The position numbers and the translations under genes are program-made. The notes under the pieces were generated by a model, which was given only the letters and a program-made list of their open reading frames with translations, made no database searches and was not told the origin of the DNA. Shown here in pieces: positions 50,230 to 60,710 of a stretch of DNA of 64,000 nt; position 1 is the stretch's first letter; each line of letters starts with the position of its first letter. The DNA is taken from NCBI GenBank assembly GCA_036872755.1, contig JAVHNS010000015.1:1178001-1242000 (forward strand). The letters are read 5' to 3'. The DNA comes from Orbilia blumenaviensis. Taxonomy: Eukaryota; Ascomycota; Orbiliomycetes; Orbiliales; Orbiliaceae.

Positions 50230-51117
50230 TTTAATACGGATAGATGCTGATAACGCACAACTCTAATTTCATATATACGACGTATCTCAGGGAACCGCGC
50301 TGGAAGCTTTGATCATGCGATATGGCAGCCCGGGTAGTTACTTATCAAAAGGCCCAGGCGCAAACGCGGCCCTACGGTCTGAACTGCTCACCGATCTCCC
50401 GAAATTTCTGCTGCCAGGTTGGAATGCGTCAAACACCACGTGTTTATCCGCCTCGCCCTGCCTCAATAGTCGCAATTACCTTGGAGCCTCATATCAAAGT
50501 TTAATGTTTAAATATTGCGGCAGGGATTTGCTCGAGAGGCTGCTGATATATTGTTCACCGATTGCTTATTTGGGATTAGTTCTATGCGCTACGGTTTTGC
50601 TTTCACCGCCCTGGCCCATGGATACGAGAATACGCCCAGCCTGTTCGTGCTTGTAACCTTTGCAAAGTTTAATTGTTTTCGTTTCCCCTTTCTCTTAACC
50701 TTGCTTTTTTTATCATGAGGATAATCCGGATGTAAACCCGGTCGTGTCTCCTATCACATGAAGGGACATGCGAATCCAGGAAAACATGTGGTAGAAACCT
50801 AGGAGATTTGGACTATCACGCAATATCTAGACGTCTGGGCTAGAAATGCAATATTAGTGTGTCTGTGGCTAGATAATTCGGTAGTTCTAGTTCGGCTTCG
50901 CTACTACTATTTTGAGAGTGACAAATTCCTGTATTTGAATTTAAATAGATCTTTAAATATGTTCTTAGATGATAACTCGTATGTGCGTTTTAAATTTAGC
51001 ATTGAGGCTGCGGTGACAAAACACCACACGCCAAGCCAAAGTTTTGATAGTGAATCCTCTGAATATCAGTGCTTTAAATTCGAAGAAAAGGAAAGCATAT
51101 GAGTCCGCCCTAGCAGA
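50230..51117. other. Intergenic with weak coding-like segments
   Basis: On the plus strand an ATG frame at 50322-50504, and a different frame at 50515-50718 (containing REAADILFTDCLFGISSMRY), look slightly coding-like but do not join by any clear splice pair and match nothing I know. The rest is AT-rich. Low weight. Confidence 0.3.
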
Positions 51118-52023
51118 CTAATCCTTCTTGTATTCCAAGCACGATACGTCAACTTTCTCCTCTTCTCCTTCTACATGAGCTGTAACAAACCCAACAAGCT
51201 TGAATCCTAAGTATTCGTATAGGAGTGTTCCCATTGGGCTGCCAAGAACAGTCGTCATGTAGCTTTGTTCTGTTGCCTTCTCCATGCCCCACCTACAAAG
51301 CATAGTTCCGGCACCCCGTTTCCGAAAATCAGGATGTGTAACGAGGAGCCAGAGATGATATTGCTCATTGCCATATTTGCTGAAGTATTCTAACCGTCCC
51401 CTTTCTAAAGTCGCAAGATATTCGGTGTAGTGGGCTTTGTTTACATCACGACGTTCGTTCAAGCCAAGGTCTATTGGGAATTAATGGTAAGAAAAACGAA
51501 CTAAAAGTATCGTAGAACTTTGGGAAGAAACATTACCCCCGCCCCTTGACGCTATCGAATTATCCATGTCCCAAACCGCTAGGGATATAACAGTATCTTC
51601 TCTTGTAGTAGTTGCATCTTTTGTTGTTACAACCACCACGGAAAATTTTTCAGTCTGTTCAAGGTATTCTTTGTATTCCTCACGAACCCATTTAAAGTGA
51701 TCTTGGGGGTATTCCAATCGATGTGGAAAACGGTAGTCGAATTCTGGGTCATCGGGAAAGCCCTTTACGGCTACTTCTGCGATCCTATCAAGATCTGATA
51801 TCGAAGCGGGTCGTATTGTGGGGCCATCTAGTTTATTTGCCGAAGGTATAGTAGATCCATAAATGAGGCTGAATATGTTTTGAAACATTCTGACCGGGGG
51901 TTGATCTTGTTTGCTGTTAAGACGATAATATGTTATCTTTGAATTCTCTACAGGGAATACGCTGCCTAGTCGTCTGCATACGGGGACAAACTTTGAGGCT
52001 TGATGTGGAAGTAATCTTACCAT
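51118..52023 (-). CDS. GNAT-family N-acetyltransferase
   Basis: Two exons, 52023-51537 and 51470-51118 (minus), 279 residues. The first part has IRPASISDLDRIAEVAVKGF, the usual beginning of the GNAT fold, and DTVISLAVWDMD at the exon end, where the family has a central strand. After the 66-bp intron comes LWLLVTHPDFRKRGAGTML (residues about 202-220), the conserved motif A: the R-x-x-G-x-G/A loop R212-KRGAG binds the acetyl-CoA pyrophosphate. MGTLLYEYLGFKLVGF is motif B. Fungal relatives of this size are generic acetyltransferases of unknown substrate, often near secondary-metabolism genes. It is divergent from the Zn2Cys6 gene with 750 bp between the starts. Confidence 0.85.
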
Positions 52024-52775
52024 TGCGAAATATCATTCTCGGGATACCGTACACTTTATATCATATCGAGATATATGAAGGAAAATATTGACAAGCGGTA
52101 GCGGTCAGTATCCGATGAGACTATTGATTAGTGGCTGTTCAGAAGGTTCTAGTTTACCAGATTCCGAAAGAGAACCAGCATTTTCGTGCACCTGCTTGCA
52201 GGTTTAGTACCAATTCAGCTGTCTTCCTGGCCATACATGCACCATGGAAGACAAACTTCTAACAAACAAAACGTTCACCGATTACCCTGTTGGTCTATAG
52301 ATGCATGCAAGTATTATCTTGGCAACGCAGCCTGATATAACCACACTACACGCTTTTATAATGTCAGCTAAAGCGGGCTAGCGCCGGAGCAAACCGTCAC
52401 ACCGATTTCCTCTTTCGGAACCATTAGGTCCTAGTCCTGCATCTCGGTGGGCTGGCAAGGCTCACAGAAAGCAAGGTTTTCAGAGTTCCCGGTGTTATGG
52501 CGTTAGGCTTGATGAATATATCTAAAAACCATATTCGCCACCTTGGTGCGCGTCGAGAATTCGTTGTTATTCTCAACAATTCTCCCAATACATTATATGT
52601 ATATTCTCAGCATTCCTGAACTGTTTCACAGCTTCGTCGCAGCTGACACATTCCAACAGCATACACCTCACCGGTTACCCAACGAAGCTTTCCACGCAGA
52701 TCTCCGATTCCCGCTTTACGCATTGTAGCGGCTTTTTTGGCGCCACTGACTTTAAATTCCGAATAAATTTGTTCA
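52024..52775. other. Divergent intergenic region
   Basis: 750 bp between the acetyltransferase (minus) and Zn2Cys6 (plus) genes, expected to carry both promoters. Short frames at 52543-52798 are not convincing. No strong TATA box noticed. Confidence 0.45.
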
Positions 52776-55015
52776 ATGGAGCTACTCATGCGTGACAACG
52801 CCGAACAGCGACAGAATCAACGGGCCCGACCCGCATGCCTTGAATCGCTACGCTTTCCCAAAAACATTATCGGCGTCATGGTTGACCAGATGTCTTCCAT
52901 CTCCTCTGGCCTAGAAAGCTCCTCCCTTGATGGTTTCGGTTGGATAGGAGAAGTACCACGCAGTTTTGCGCACGCTCAGACGTACGGGAACAGCAACTCT
53001 CCTGTCATTGTTCCATCCCAGTCTCCCGTTTCGATAGATCCTTCGTATAGCTATTACATCCCATCACCTGAGAATCCATATGTCTCAGCCGGGCCAATGC
53101 CTCCTGCTATAACCAAACAGCCACTTTCAAGCGCAATGCCGACAGTTCCACCGAACATGTCGCACCCTCGTGCGAGGCAACCGCAGTTGAAACCACCGTG
53201 TTCAGATGAGACTCGAATTTGTAAGCCTCGCGGGAAGAGAAGGAAACATAATGGATCGGCTCGCTCCCAAGATATGCTCCTGGTCAATATTGTAAGACAG
53301 AAATTATCGTATCATTGGCGGAATAATATTCTTACCGATAGAAATCATAGATTCCGCGCAAAGCTGCAAACAGAGATTCCAAGGGCGAGGGATGTTTCAG
53401 AGTTGGTGGGAAGATCAGATCGTCATTTAACTCGGAAGACCGAGAGAAGACAGCACTGACACGGGGGCTTGGAGCCTGTGAGCCGTGCCGCCGCCTAAAA
53501 GTGCGAGTAAGTTCGGGCGAATGCATTATAACCACAAAGCTGCAGTCTAAAATGCCCAATAGTGCAACAGACAAAATTCTTATAGTCCGTGTGAGAGGTG
53601 CTCAAGCGTGAAACATAACCTATCGCGCCCGCCGTGCGTCCATATCACGATTATTGGCCTGAAAGTACACAGAGACGGTTAGTTTACACAAGAAATCACA
53701 GAAAAAGACCATCAATTAGAACCCCTTTGAAAATTTATGGGAGCTAACTTCTTATTCCGTAGGCTCTACTCTGACTGATAAGCTTAAGAATTGGGTTGAG
53801 AGGCAACTTGCTTCTGTAGAGCAGTCACGTGCAATATCCGATGGGCATGATTTTCTTCCCTATGAGCAGCCAAGGAAGATATCTGTGACGCAGGACCTGG
53901 AGTTAGAACTGGAAATAACAGTAGCGCTATTCGATCAAGAGGCGGGTGACAAGACGAGTTACTACTGGGTTGACTCGAAAGGGAAAAAAAAGGAAATAGA
54001 TATGCCTCACTACTTTATTTACGATATGGAGGAAGCAAAACGGAACATGGAAAGATATGCGCGGCAGGCCAGGCCTTTGTACATCAAAGAGTACTTGAAG
54101 AATACGAATCCGATCATCCAGAAGACCTTCGAGATCGCATGTCAACACGCCAAAAATGCAAGGGTAAGGACCTTCGAACATCACATTTTCCTTATGTAAG
54201 TATAAACTAATATTTGATTTATATAGAGTACTTTGATCATAGACGCACTGAGTCTTTGGACAGCCACGAGACTCACTGAGAAGCCTTGGCGGATCTGCGG
54301 AGATGACCTACTAGGCGTCGACCCCTACACCGAAGAAGGACATCCTTTCCACGGTATTGTTCCTGTTACACCTATAATGGATACCCAGATTGACGAGATT
54401 ACTATTAAAACTCTCCTTTACCCGTTGAGAGAGAAGGTTCTTCAGGCTCTACACCACAAATTGGAAGAGCGAAGGAGGGAAGATTGGTTGGAGATTTTCC
54501 TCGCAGTATTCATTTTGCTCTGTGACATTGAGTGGATATTGTCTGATGTCATTAAATTTACCAAACGCCATCACATTCAGGTATGATTCATAACATTGGG
54601 CTAGAGTGGGCTGCATAAAGCCCCAGCCTTGCAAAGTCCTCAGCTTGATGCTAATGCCAGAATCTCTAAGCCGCGAGAGCATGCTCAGGACAAACCAAGC
54701 TTGGTCGAAGCTTACGTCCATACCTGCAAAACATTACTTTCCCATTTTCATTCTTACAAGGGCGCGATGCCCTTCCAGGTAGATTGGAACAAGTCCACCG
54801 ATTTCTCGGGGCTACCCAGCTCTCATATTGACTACATTAGAAGCCTGCAAAGCCGAATCGCTGTTCAAGAGGCCGAGCTAAAGACCCTGAAAAACGCTTC
54901 GATGTACGAGACTCCGATGTTTTGGTGTTACCAAGCGATCGTCGAAGGATGGAGGGGAGACGTAAATGTAGGGAAAATCCCCTATTACACGGAGGAGGAC
55001 TTTTTGACTTCATGA
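52776..55015 (+). CDS. Zn2Cys6 transcription factor with internal zinc cluster
   Basis: Six exons (52776-53291, 53351-53506, 53563-53677, 53763-54163, 54227-54580, 54644-55015), 637 residues. No single open frame shows the zinc cluster; it appears only after splicing. Exon 2 ends GACEPCRRLKVR and exon 3 begins CNRQNSYSPCERC, giving Cys 215-X2-218-X6-225-X8-234-X2-237-X11-249, the binuclear zinc cluster of fungal Zn2Cys6 regulators that bind CGG-containing sites. The preceding EDREKTALTRGLGACEPC context is typical of this family. The cluster is unusually far from the N-terminus: a 210-residue Pro/Ser-rich, then basic (GKRRKH) region comes first. The C-terminal 370 residues match the conserved region of such proteins (LLYPLREKVLQALHHKL, WLEIFLAVFILLCDIEW, FHSYKGAMPFQVDW). 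It converges on the TauD gene with 231 bp between them, which suggests, without proving, that it regulates neighbours. Confidence 0.85.
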
Positions 55016-55246
55016 ATTACAAAGAGATATCACCCGGTTCCCAGATCAAGATTTTTCGATCGCGAGGTCACTCAATTGTTAGAATTTCAGCGTTTCAAGT
55101 AGTTACAAGCAAATATTTTAAGACAAAAAGCGAAGACTAAAAACAAAAAATCATTTTGCTAATATTTTCCAGTCGAATGGACTTGCGCAGCAGGTAGTAG
55201 GGCTAATTTACGTAGGTTTTGCGTGATTGAAAATCTGATGCGTGTC

Positions 55247-56774
55247 TTAGCCGTTGGCCACGGGTGGTTTTGTGTCAGGTTCGGGTGGGGGTGGGGTTGT
55301 GTCAGGTCCCCCGTCGTCCCGTGTAGGAGTGTCGCCATATCGCAGCTCCCAGAACTCTGATCGGCCCCCAGTTTTCTTGTTCGGTCCATAGAAGTGGTCA
55401 TCCAATCTTTTTAGCCCTGTTGGCACTTGCCACATAAGCTCTGGATCTCGCAGGACAAGCTTGATTAGGTGTCTGTTGGAATCAAGGGGATTTCCCTCAA
55501 CGTCAAGGTCAAATGCATTGCGGGCGTGCATAAGAGATAAGTTATTGAAATATAGAATATCACCACGTTCCCAAGGTACCTCAAAGCGATTCTTAGTCAT
55601 AGTTTCGTTGACTACCCGCATTGCTTCAAGACGTATCGGGGTGGGGGGCGGAAGGGTCCGGCTCGGCCCTTCATCGCGGAATCCTGTAACAGGAATGCGG
55701 GAGAAATTAAACACCAAGTTATCACCACTTGTATGGAGAAGCGGAGCCCCGTCCAGTTGAAAATCTTGGGAGCTATACAGTGTTTCGGTATTAGCATGGT
55801 GCTCATATGCCCCGCTTGAGTAGTCCTATAGCGCTAGTCAAGATTTAACTTACTGATAGTAAGTCCAATTTTGGAGTAGCTCGTGTAGTAGCTCGCGCCC
55901 ATGATTTGATGCTGCCAACTCGTTGTAAGTCTGGGAAGAGCTTGACAAGAAAGTTTCTCCGCCTGTCTTTGAAACTTCTTTGGCATACAGGGCCAAAATG
56001 TCGCCAATATCAGTGTGGAAGCACTGTTATTATGAGTTAGCGCTTGATGTATGTATGTGACCCCCAACAAGATGCATTCAGTAAGCTATTAAGGGAGAAC
56101 GTACGCAGATGCCGTTGGTAAAGGCAGGTCTCCAGCGTGCCCTCCCCTGATTGGGTTTCAACTCCTCGCTTACCACATGGCCTGGATGGAAAAAATCATT
56201 ATGAGCCAAATTAAATGTTTCGGTAATCTGGAGCTACGGTACACACAGACGACTGCTTCTTGATTCAGATCTTGAAAGCCCCTAAGCGAGGCGACATGAG
56301 CCGAAATCCCTCCCATGACGAGTGTATTTTCCTCCTCTGTGAAATCGCTAGGGTTGATCCCTTTGACAATCGTAAATCCACAACCGTTATGAATGGTATG
56401 TGAAATTTTCTTAAGACGCTGGGACAATGCGGAAGGCAGTGGGAAAGTCTCTGCGCTTAACGCGCCTGCGGGTACGCCAAGGGCTGTCCAAAAAAGTGAT
56501 TAGTTCCATAGCATGTAAAATTTATCTTCTAACATTAGCGGCTACCTTGGAAGCTTTTTAGGCCCTCAGCCACAGCCTTTTTATCATCTTCGTCTAACAC
56601 TAGGGTCCACTTTTCTGGTTGCTTTGCAATCTCAGAGCCAACCCAAACTCTCTCGTGTTCGTATCGTTCTGGAAATCCTTTCGGGATGGTGTATTCTATC
56701 TTAGCATTTTCTTTCGTGGGACTTGTAAAGTCAAAAACCTCAGTTTCTGGGAGGGCGTAAGGAATGGCCGGCAT
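55247..56774 (-). CDS. TauD/TfdA-type 2-oxoglutarate dioxygenase
   Basis: Minus-strand exons 56774-56546, 56483-56247, 56181-56105, 56023-55854 and about 55814-55247, giving 426 residues. FHTDIGDILALYA supplies the iron-binding H184-x-D186, and LMHARNAF the distal H334; the following RHLIKLVLRD includes the basic residue that binds 2-oxoglutarate. These are the features of Fe(II)/2-oxoglutarate-dependent hydroxylases. Fungal relatives act on small molecules including taurine and secondary metabolites; the substrate here is unknown. The C-terminus is a Pro-rich tail (TTPPPPEPDTKPPVANG). Two splice sites are uncertain: the GTGTGT donor of intron 2, and the last intron, only 39 bp as modelled (acceptor CTCAAG). 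A TATATATAC box at 56850-56858 lies about 76 bp upstream of the start. Confidence 0.8.
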
Positions 56775-56849
56775 TTTTGCTACAATGTTGTTTGTTTGTC
56801 GCCCGATTCAATTTCTGTGTTTTTGGGAAGCAGTATCCTCGAGGCGGCG

Positions 56850-56858
56850 TATATATAC
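56850..56858 (-). promoter_or_regulatory. TATA-like box of the dioxygenase gene
   Basis: GTATATATA on the minus strand, 76 bp before the ATG at 56774. The position is plausible for transcription of the dioxygenase gene. The element is palindromic, so direction is set by context. Confidence 0.45.
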
Positions 56859-56919
56859 ACAGTCCTCTAGAAACCGTTGACTGAAGCTGTCGACCGCGTA
56901 GAGGCCAGGCTTTGACATG

Positions 56920-56970
56920 ACCCCGCTTCTCGAGCGGGGTATTATCCATTTGCCGGCTTTCCAGGCCGGC
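56920..56970. promoter_or_regulatory. Paired GC-rich palindromes upstream of the dioxygenase gene
   Basis: First, ACCCCGCT-TCTCG-AGCGGGGT at 56920-56940, an 8-bp perfect inverted repeat containing CCG-N9-CGG. Twelve bases on, GCCGGC-TTTCCAG-GCCGGC at 56952-56970. CGG half-sites in inverted or everted pairs are the typical targets of Zn2Cys6 factors, and one such gene lies immediately downstream of the dioxygenase. Function is inferred. Confidence 0.45.
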
Positions 56971-58268
56971 GGTGTCGTAAGAAAATGCATGATATTCAAG
57001 ATAAGGGATTCGAGAAGTATCAGCCAATCACATATATGCACTAACTTCCCACCCTGGTATCCTCAACGTCGACGCGTCTCGGTTGCATATTAATTAATAG
57101 CTTTATTACGGTTGGTACACGTGAAATTACGAAATGAATGCAACTTAATATCTCGAGTCAGATATTTCGCATCACCGCAATGCCTACGTCGACAGCGTCT
57201 ATCCTGAAATCCCCCCAAAATTTCTTCAAGTTGTGTATCTTACAAATCCATTATCAATTTTTAATTAGTCACGTCAATCAAAGAGAACGTTCTAGGTCTT
57301 GAAGAAAAGAGCCAAATCTGTATTTGGAGCTCGAGGCCTTCCGTATGAGTGGGATCTGATACATGAGACATGTAAACCATAATACGTAGTTACATGGGAT
57401 GATTGCAAACGTCCAAAGAGAATCAGACACGACGTTCATGAGTTTGCGAACACCCCCACTTGACAGTTGTACGACTTTAGTGCTTGGGATGTTCGATATT
57501 AGACTAATGCCCGTTGAGGTTTTAAATCCGTGTTCCAATTTAACGATTAGCCGCTATTCCATGGTGCTAAATTGTAGTGCCTCTTTGTTGTATGCGAAAA
57601 AGACCTGCTGAAGTAAATTTTCAGTGACTTCTTTACAATTTGATGTCTATGACTTCGGTTCCCAGGCATTGAGTTTTTATTGTTGCATGACATCGAGCAA
57701 GTGGTATCCGTTTTCCCCACATGTACCCCGGGGTCTCGTACGAGAATCTATATGAACACGTCCTGGAGCAAGTATCCATTCTACCATGCACCCCCCCCCC
57801 TAAAAGCACCCACAACCGATGTACATATGAGCAGCCAACTTTGACAGCCGGCGACTTCAGGCCTCCTGAGGTATTAGAGCCTTTCGCTCTTGACTTACAT
57901 AATTTCTTTATCCGATGTAGCAAAGGTTCAAATGAAAGGCCTTTCCGAGCCCGGTACTCGGCGGACCAGTGGTAAGTTGACAGATTCAAATGCAGATGCA
58001 GATGCATGACGCCTACAGGTAGATCAGAGCTAAGGGGATATTGTAGGCTACAAATGGTGTGTATTAGCTTGGAAGGTGAACTTCCTGTGTAAGGATTGCG
58101 ATGCTGCCCTGAGTTTCTAGTATGTTACTGTATGACTTTCCATAGCAAGAGGCTGCCCCGCTCTTTTTGCTCCTTTTTCTTTTTTCCAAGCAGTAGTTTT
58201 TGCTTTTGTTTAGACTAGAGCGTTCTGCTATCTGCTCATGCTCTGTTATTACAGTTTCGTAACCTTCG

Positions 58269-58300
58269 TTTTTTTTTTTTTTTTGGGGGGGGGGGGGGGG
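58269..58300. repeat. T16G16 homopolymer junction
   Basis: Sixteen T followed directly by sixteen G on the plus strand (58269-58284 and 58285-58300). The G run could form a quadruplex. Exact lengths may be affected by sequencing. Confidence 0.85.
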
Positions 58301-59589
58301 TTGCGTGTCAGAGTTGGCGACTGTTTGTCCGTTCGAAATACCACAAAGTAGTCCAAACACCACAACCCCACCTGTGGCATGTAGGGGCTACTGGATAAAG
58401 AATATCTTTCAATTGACTTTCCCAATGATACTGGAGTGTCGCGTTAAAAAGCTTACAATTGTGTCTGGTGTTGCAATAACATTTAAAGTTGTTCTAGTAG
58501 TTCCACTGAAAAAGACGCGTTGGTGCCACAGGAGGGGTGGTCTCGTTGGAGGAGGGGTAATTGAGTGGTACTAGTTAGCCGATTCCCAACCCTGCAATGA
58601 CAAGGCCAGGATGACTACCCCGCGCTCCTGGTTAAAGAAACCATTACGAACCCCGCTGTTGTAATTCAATCGTTAGTGCTGGGCACGTTAGGCCAGCTGG
58701 AGTTGCAGCTTGCCTGCATTGACAAGGCAGTCGGTCCTGTCTTTCACTTACCAATTAAGGGCGTTTTGCACCAGATTCATCCACTATCCAATATGCGGTG
58801 ATCTTGAATTTGATTGATTCGCTGGAAGGGCGTGAGAAGTATAAGTCGAAATTTGTTTTAGGGGAGTATCGCTTGCGGCGGCGGCGGATTGTGGAGAGTT
58901 GAGGGTCTAGTCCGATCTTTGAGGGTGAGGAGTAGCTCTAGTTTCGCGGCCATGAGAGATCTCCTGTTGAAGTTATAATTCTGCCTGATAGAGCCACTTT
59001 CAAAGCTGTCAAAACCTTTCCCTTGCGCGCGAAGGAAACACGCGAGAATAACGGTAACTATCGCCCGATCGGATAGGTTCTCGTCGAGGCTGGGGGTGGA
59101 GAGGCGGGGTGTCTGGGAAGAGTTACGGTCTCCAGCTGGTGGCTCTGTCTGTTTTTGTCCGCTCTTTGTTCTGGGTGGGTCTTTTTCGGGATTGGTGGAT
59201 AGGTGGACGACGGGATTGCTCAGTTATGACACTTAGCTCCTTTTCGTCAGTTCCGGGTCGTATATTTGCGGTCGGCGTTCTCTGGAGGATCGTGAGCGTG
59301 GTCGGGATCATGCAAAGAGGACTCTTGAATGGGGAGTCGAGTAAGAGTTCTGCAGCCCAAATTGTCCTGGCGGCCAAACCCGACCAACCAGACCTCGAGG
59401 TTCTAACCAAACCACGGAAGCTCCTGAAATCTGCTGAGGAATATACCTTGTCGAATTACATGGCCTCGAGTCGCCTTGCTACAGGTGATAGCTTCATCCG
59501 CCCATTGTGTTAATGTATACTACCTAAAACCGCAAACTTATCGTCATGGAGAAAACTATAGTCAGTCGCACAGCCGCACAAACAGGGAC

Positions 59590-59689
59590 TTAACCAGGTA
59601 ACTAACTAACTAGTTAATTAACCATTCTCGATCTCGGAAGCTAACTACCTAAGTTAGGTACCTAGTTACTTAACTAGTTACCTGGTTAA
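59590..59689. repeat. Large imperfect inverted repeat (cruciform-like)
   Basis: Perfect 15-bp arms TTAACCAGGTAACTA (59590-59604) and its reverse complement (59675-59689), enclosing 70 bp full of smaller palindromes such as TAGGTACCTA and AACTAGTT and of GTTA-type tetramers. It could extrude a cruciform or be the end of a small degenerate element. Confidence 0.7.
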
Positions 59690-59826
59690 CTCGTCACCTG
59701 GCAAACTAGTTAGTTGGCGGCACAGGCACAGAAGTGTTGTCACACAAACCACACAGAGTACCTAGGTACGAACCGTAGGGTCCGGCCGGGCACTCTCCCT
59801 GGACCGCTTCTGAATATTAAAACATT

Positions 59827-60249
59827 CTAAAAAGAAAAGCAAGCCGTCTTATTCTCTTTCAAATCGTTATTTATACTGTTTGAAGTTCCCTTTTTTCCAC
59901 AAACCGTCTTGAGAAACCAACCAAAACCCGGTACGCAATCGCTATCATGTCTATATTGTTCTAGATGTGTGAACCATCGAGAGAAAAGGAGAGGCGAGAA
60001 ACATCCTCCCCAAATTAATGCAAACTCGCTCAGGAAGCGCCGGGTGGCGACATTCCAAATATTAACTCGCCGGTCCCATGACGTTACAACTAGTCGCCCA
60101 TCTGGTGAGAACGCGATCCTAATATTAAAACGATCGTAGCCTTTCAGCTCAGCCCAGCACCGTCCGGTTTTGGTGCCCCGGCCCCAAAGTCGAAGGGAAC
60201 CCTCAGATTCTGAGGCAAATATTTGACTATCTGGCGAAAATACTACTAC
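59827..60249 (-). pseudogene. WD40-repeat gene fragment without start codon
   Basis: A 140-codon minus-strand frame, closed upstream by TAG at 60250-60252 and containing no methionine at all. It reads VVFSPDSQIFASESEGSLRLW, then about 20 residues, RIAFSPDGRLVVTSWDRRVNIWNVATRRFL, i.e. one partial and one full WD40 repeat (each cited in part), then unrelated sequence to the TAG at 59827. FSPDG-x-L and V-x-IW are hallmark WD40 positions. Sequence further upstream does not continue the repeats. Probably the eroded 3' end of a WD40 protein, perhaps a NACHT-WD40 receptor of the HET-E type. A distal exon with a splice acceptor ending at 60250 (ATCTAG) cannot be excluded. Confidence 0.6.
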
Positions 60250-60710
60250 CTAGATATCTCCATATATAATCCCCCTTTATTTTCATAAACTTGGGCTGCA
60301 GTATTCTCGCAGTTTAAGCGCCCGCATTAGTGAGCTGTGACCCCGTGGCTTGATGATGGTGAAGAAGACATTCTGCAAATCAATTAGATTTCGGGATCAC
60401 CAGCTTAATTATGACCAACTTTGTTACGTCTACCCTTGATAGTTAGTTTTTACTGAGATACAGTTCGAGATTTAGTGCGGCAAATTTTGAGAGGGCTAGG
60501 TACGGGCAATGCCGAATTATTCTCACATCTATGTATTTGTGTGTATTTTGTTTTGTTGCACTATTCAGAAAATCAATCAAATTTCAATATTATAAAATAA
60601 CAAAAACTGCGCGGTAGAAATATTCCTTTTCCCTCTTAGTTAATTTCTTCTTCACTATCTTCCTCTTTCGTCCTCAACTATTATCATTGTTATTTAAGGA
60701 TTTTTTAAAA
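60250..60710. other. Intergenic downstream of the tyrosinase gene
   Basis: AT-rich, about 460 bp. No gene seen; the end next to 60710 should contain the tyrosinase 3' untranslated region. Confidence 0.5.

Larger units (their letters stand above)
56775..59826. other. Gene-poor 3-kb stretch upstream of the dioxygenase
   Basis: After the dioxygenase promoter I see no convincing gene. Frames at 57278-57538 minus, 57721-57975 plus, 58064-58363 minus and 59109-59513 plus overlap opposite frames or lack motifs. A segment at about 58620-59090 reads as short plus-strand pieces that look faintly coding but match nothing I know. It also holds C10 at 57791-57800, the T16G16 tract at 58269-58300, and the inverted repeat at 59590-59689. 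Confidence 0.4.

Noticed and set aside
57278..57611. Opposed open frames that look mildly coding
   Set aside because: The minus frame hits a stop immediately upstream of its methionine, and the plus frame is its mirror; no domain seen.
58064..58363. Minus-strand frame reading QPPPPPQKKKKN
   Set aside because: Created by the T16G16 tract; no other coding character.
59109..59513. 134-codon plus frame
   Set aside because: Biased, Val/Trp/Arg-rich composition with a competing open frame on the other strand and no recognisable domain or exon structure.
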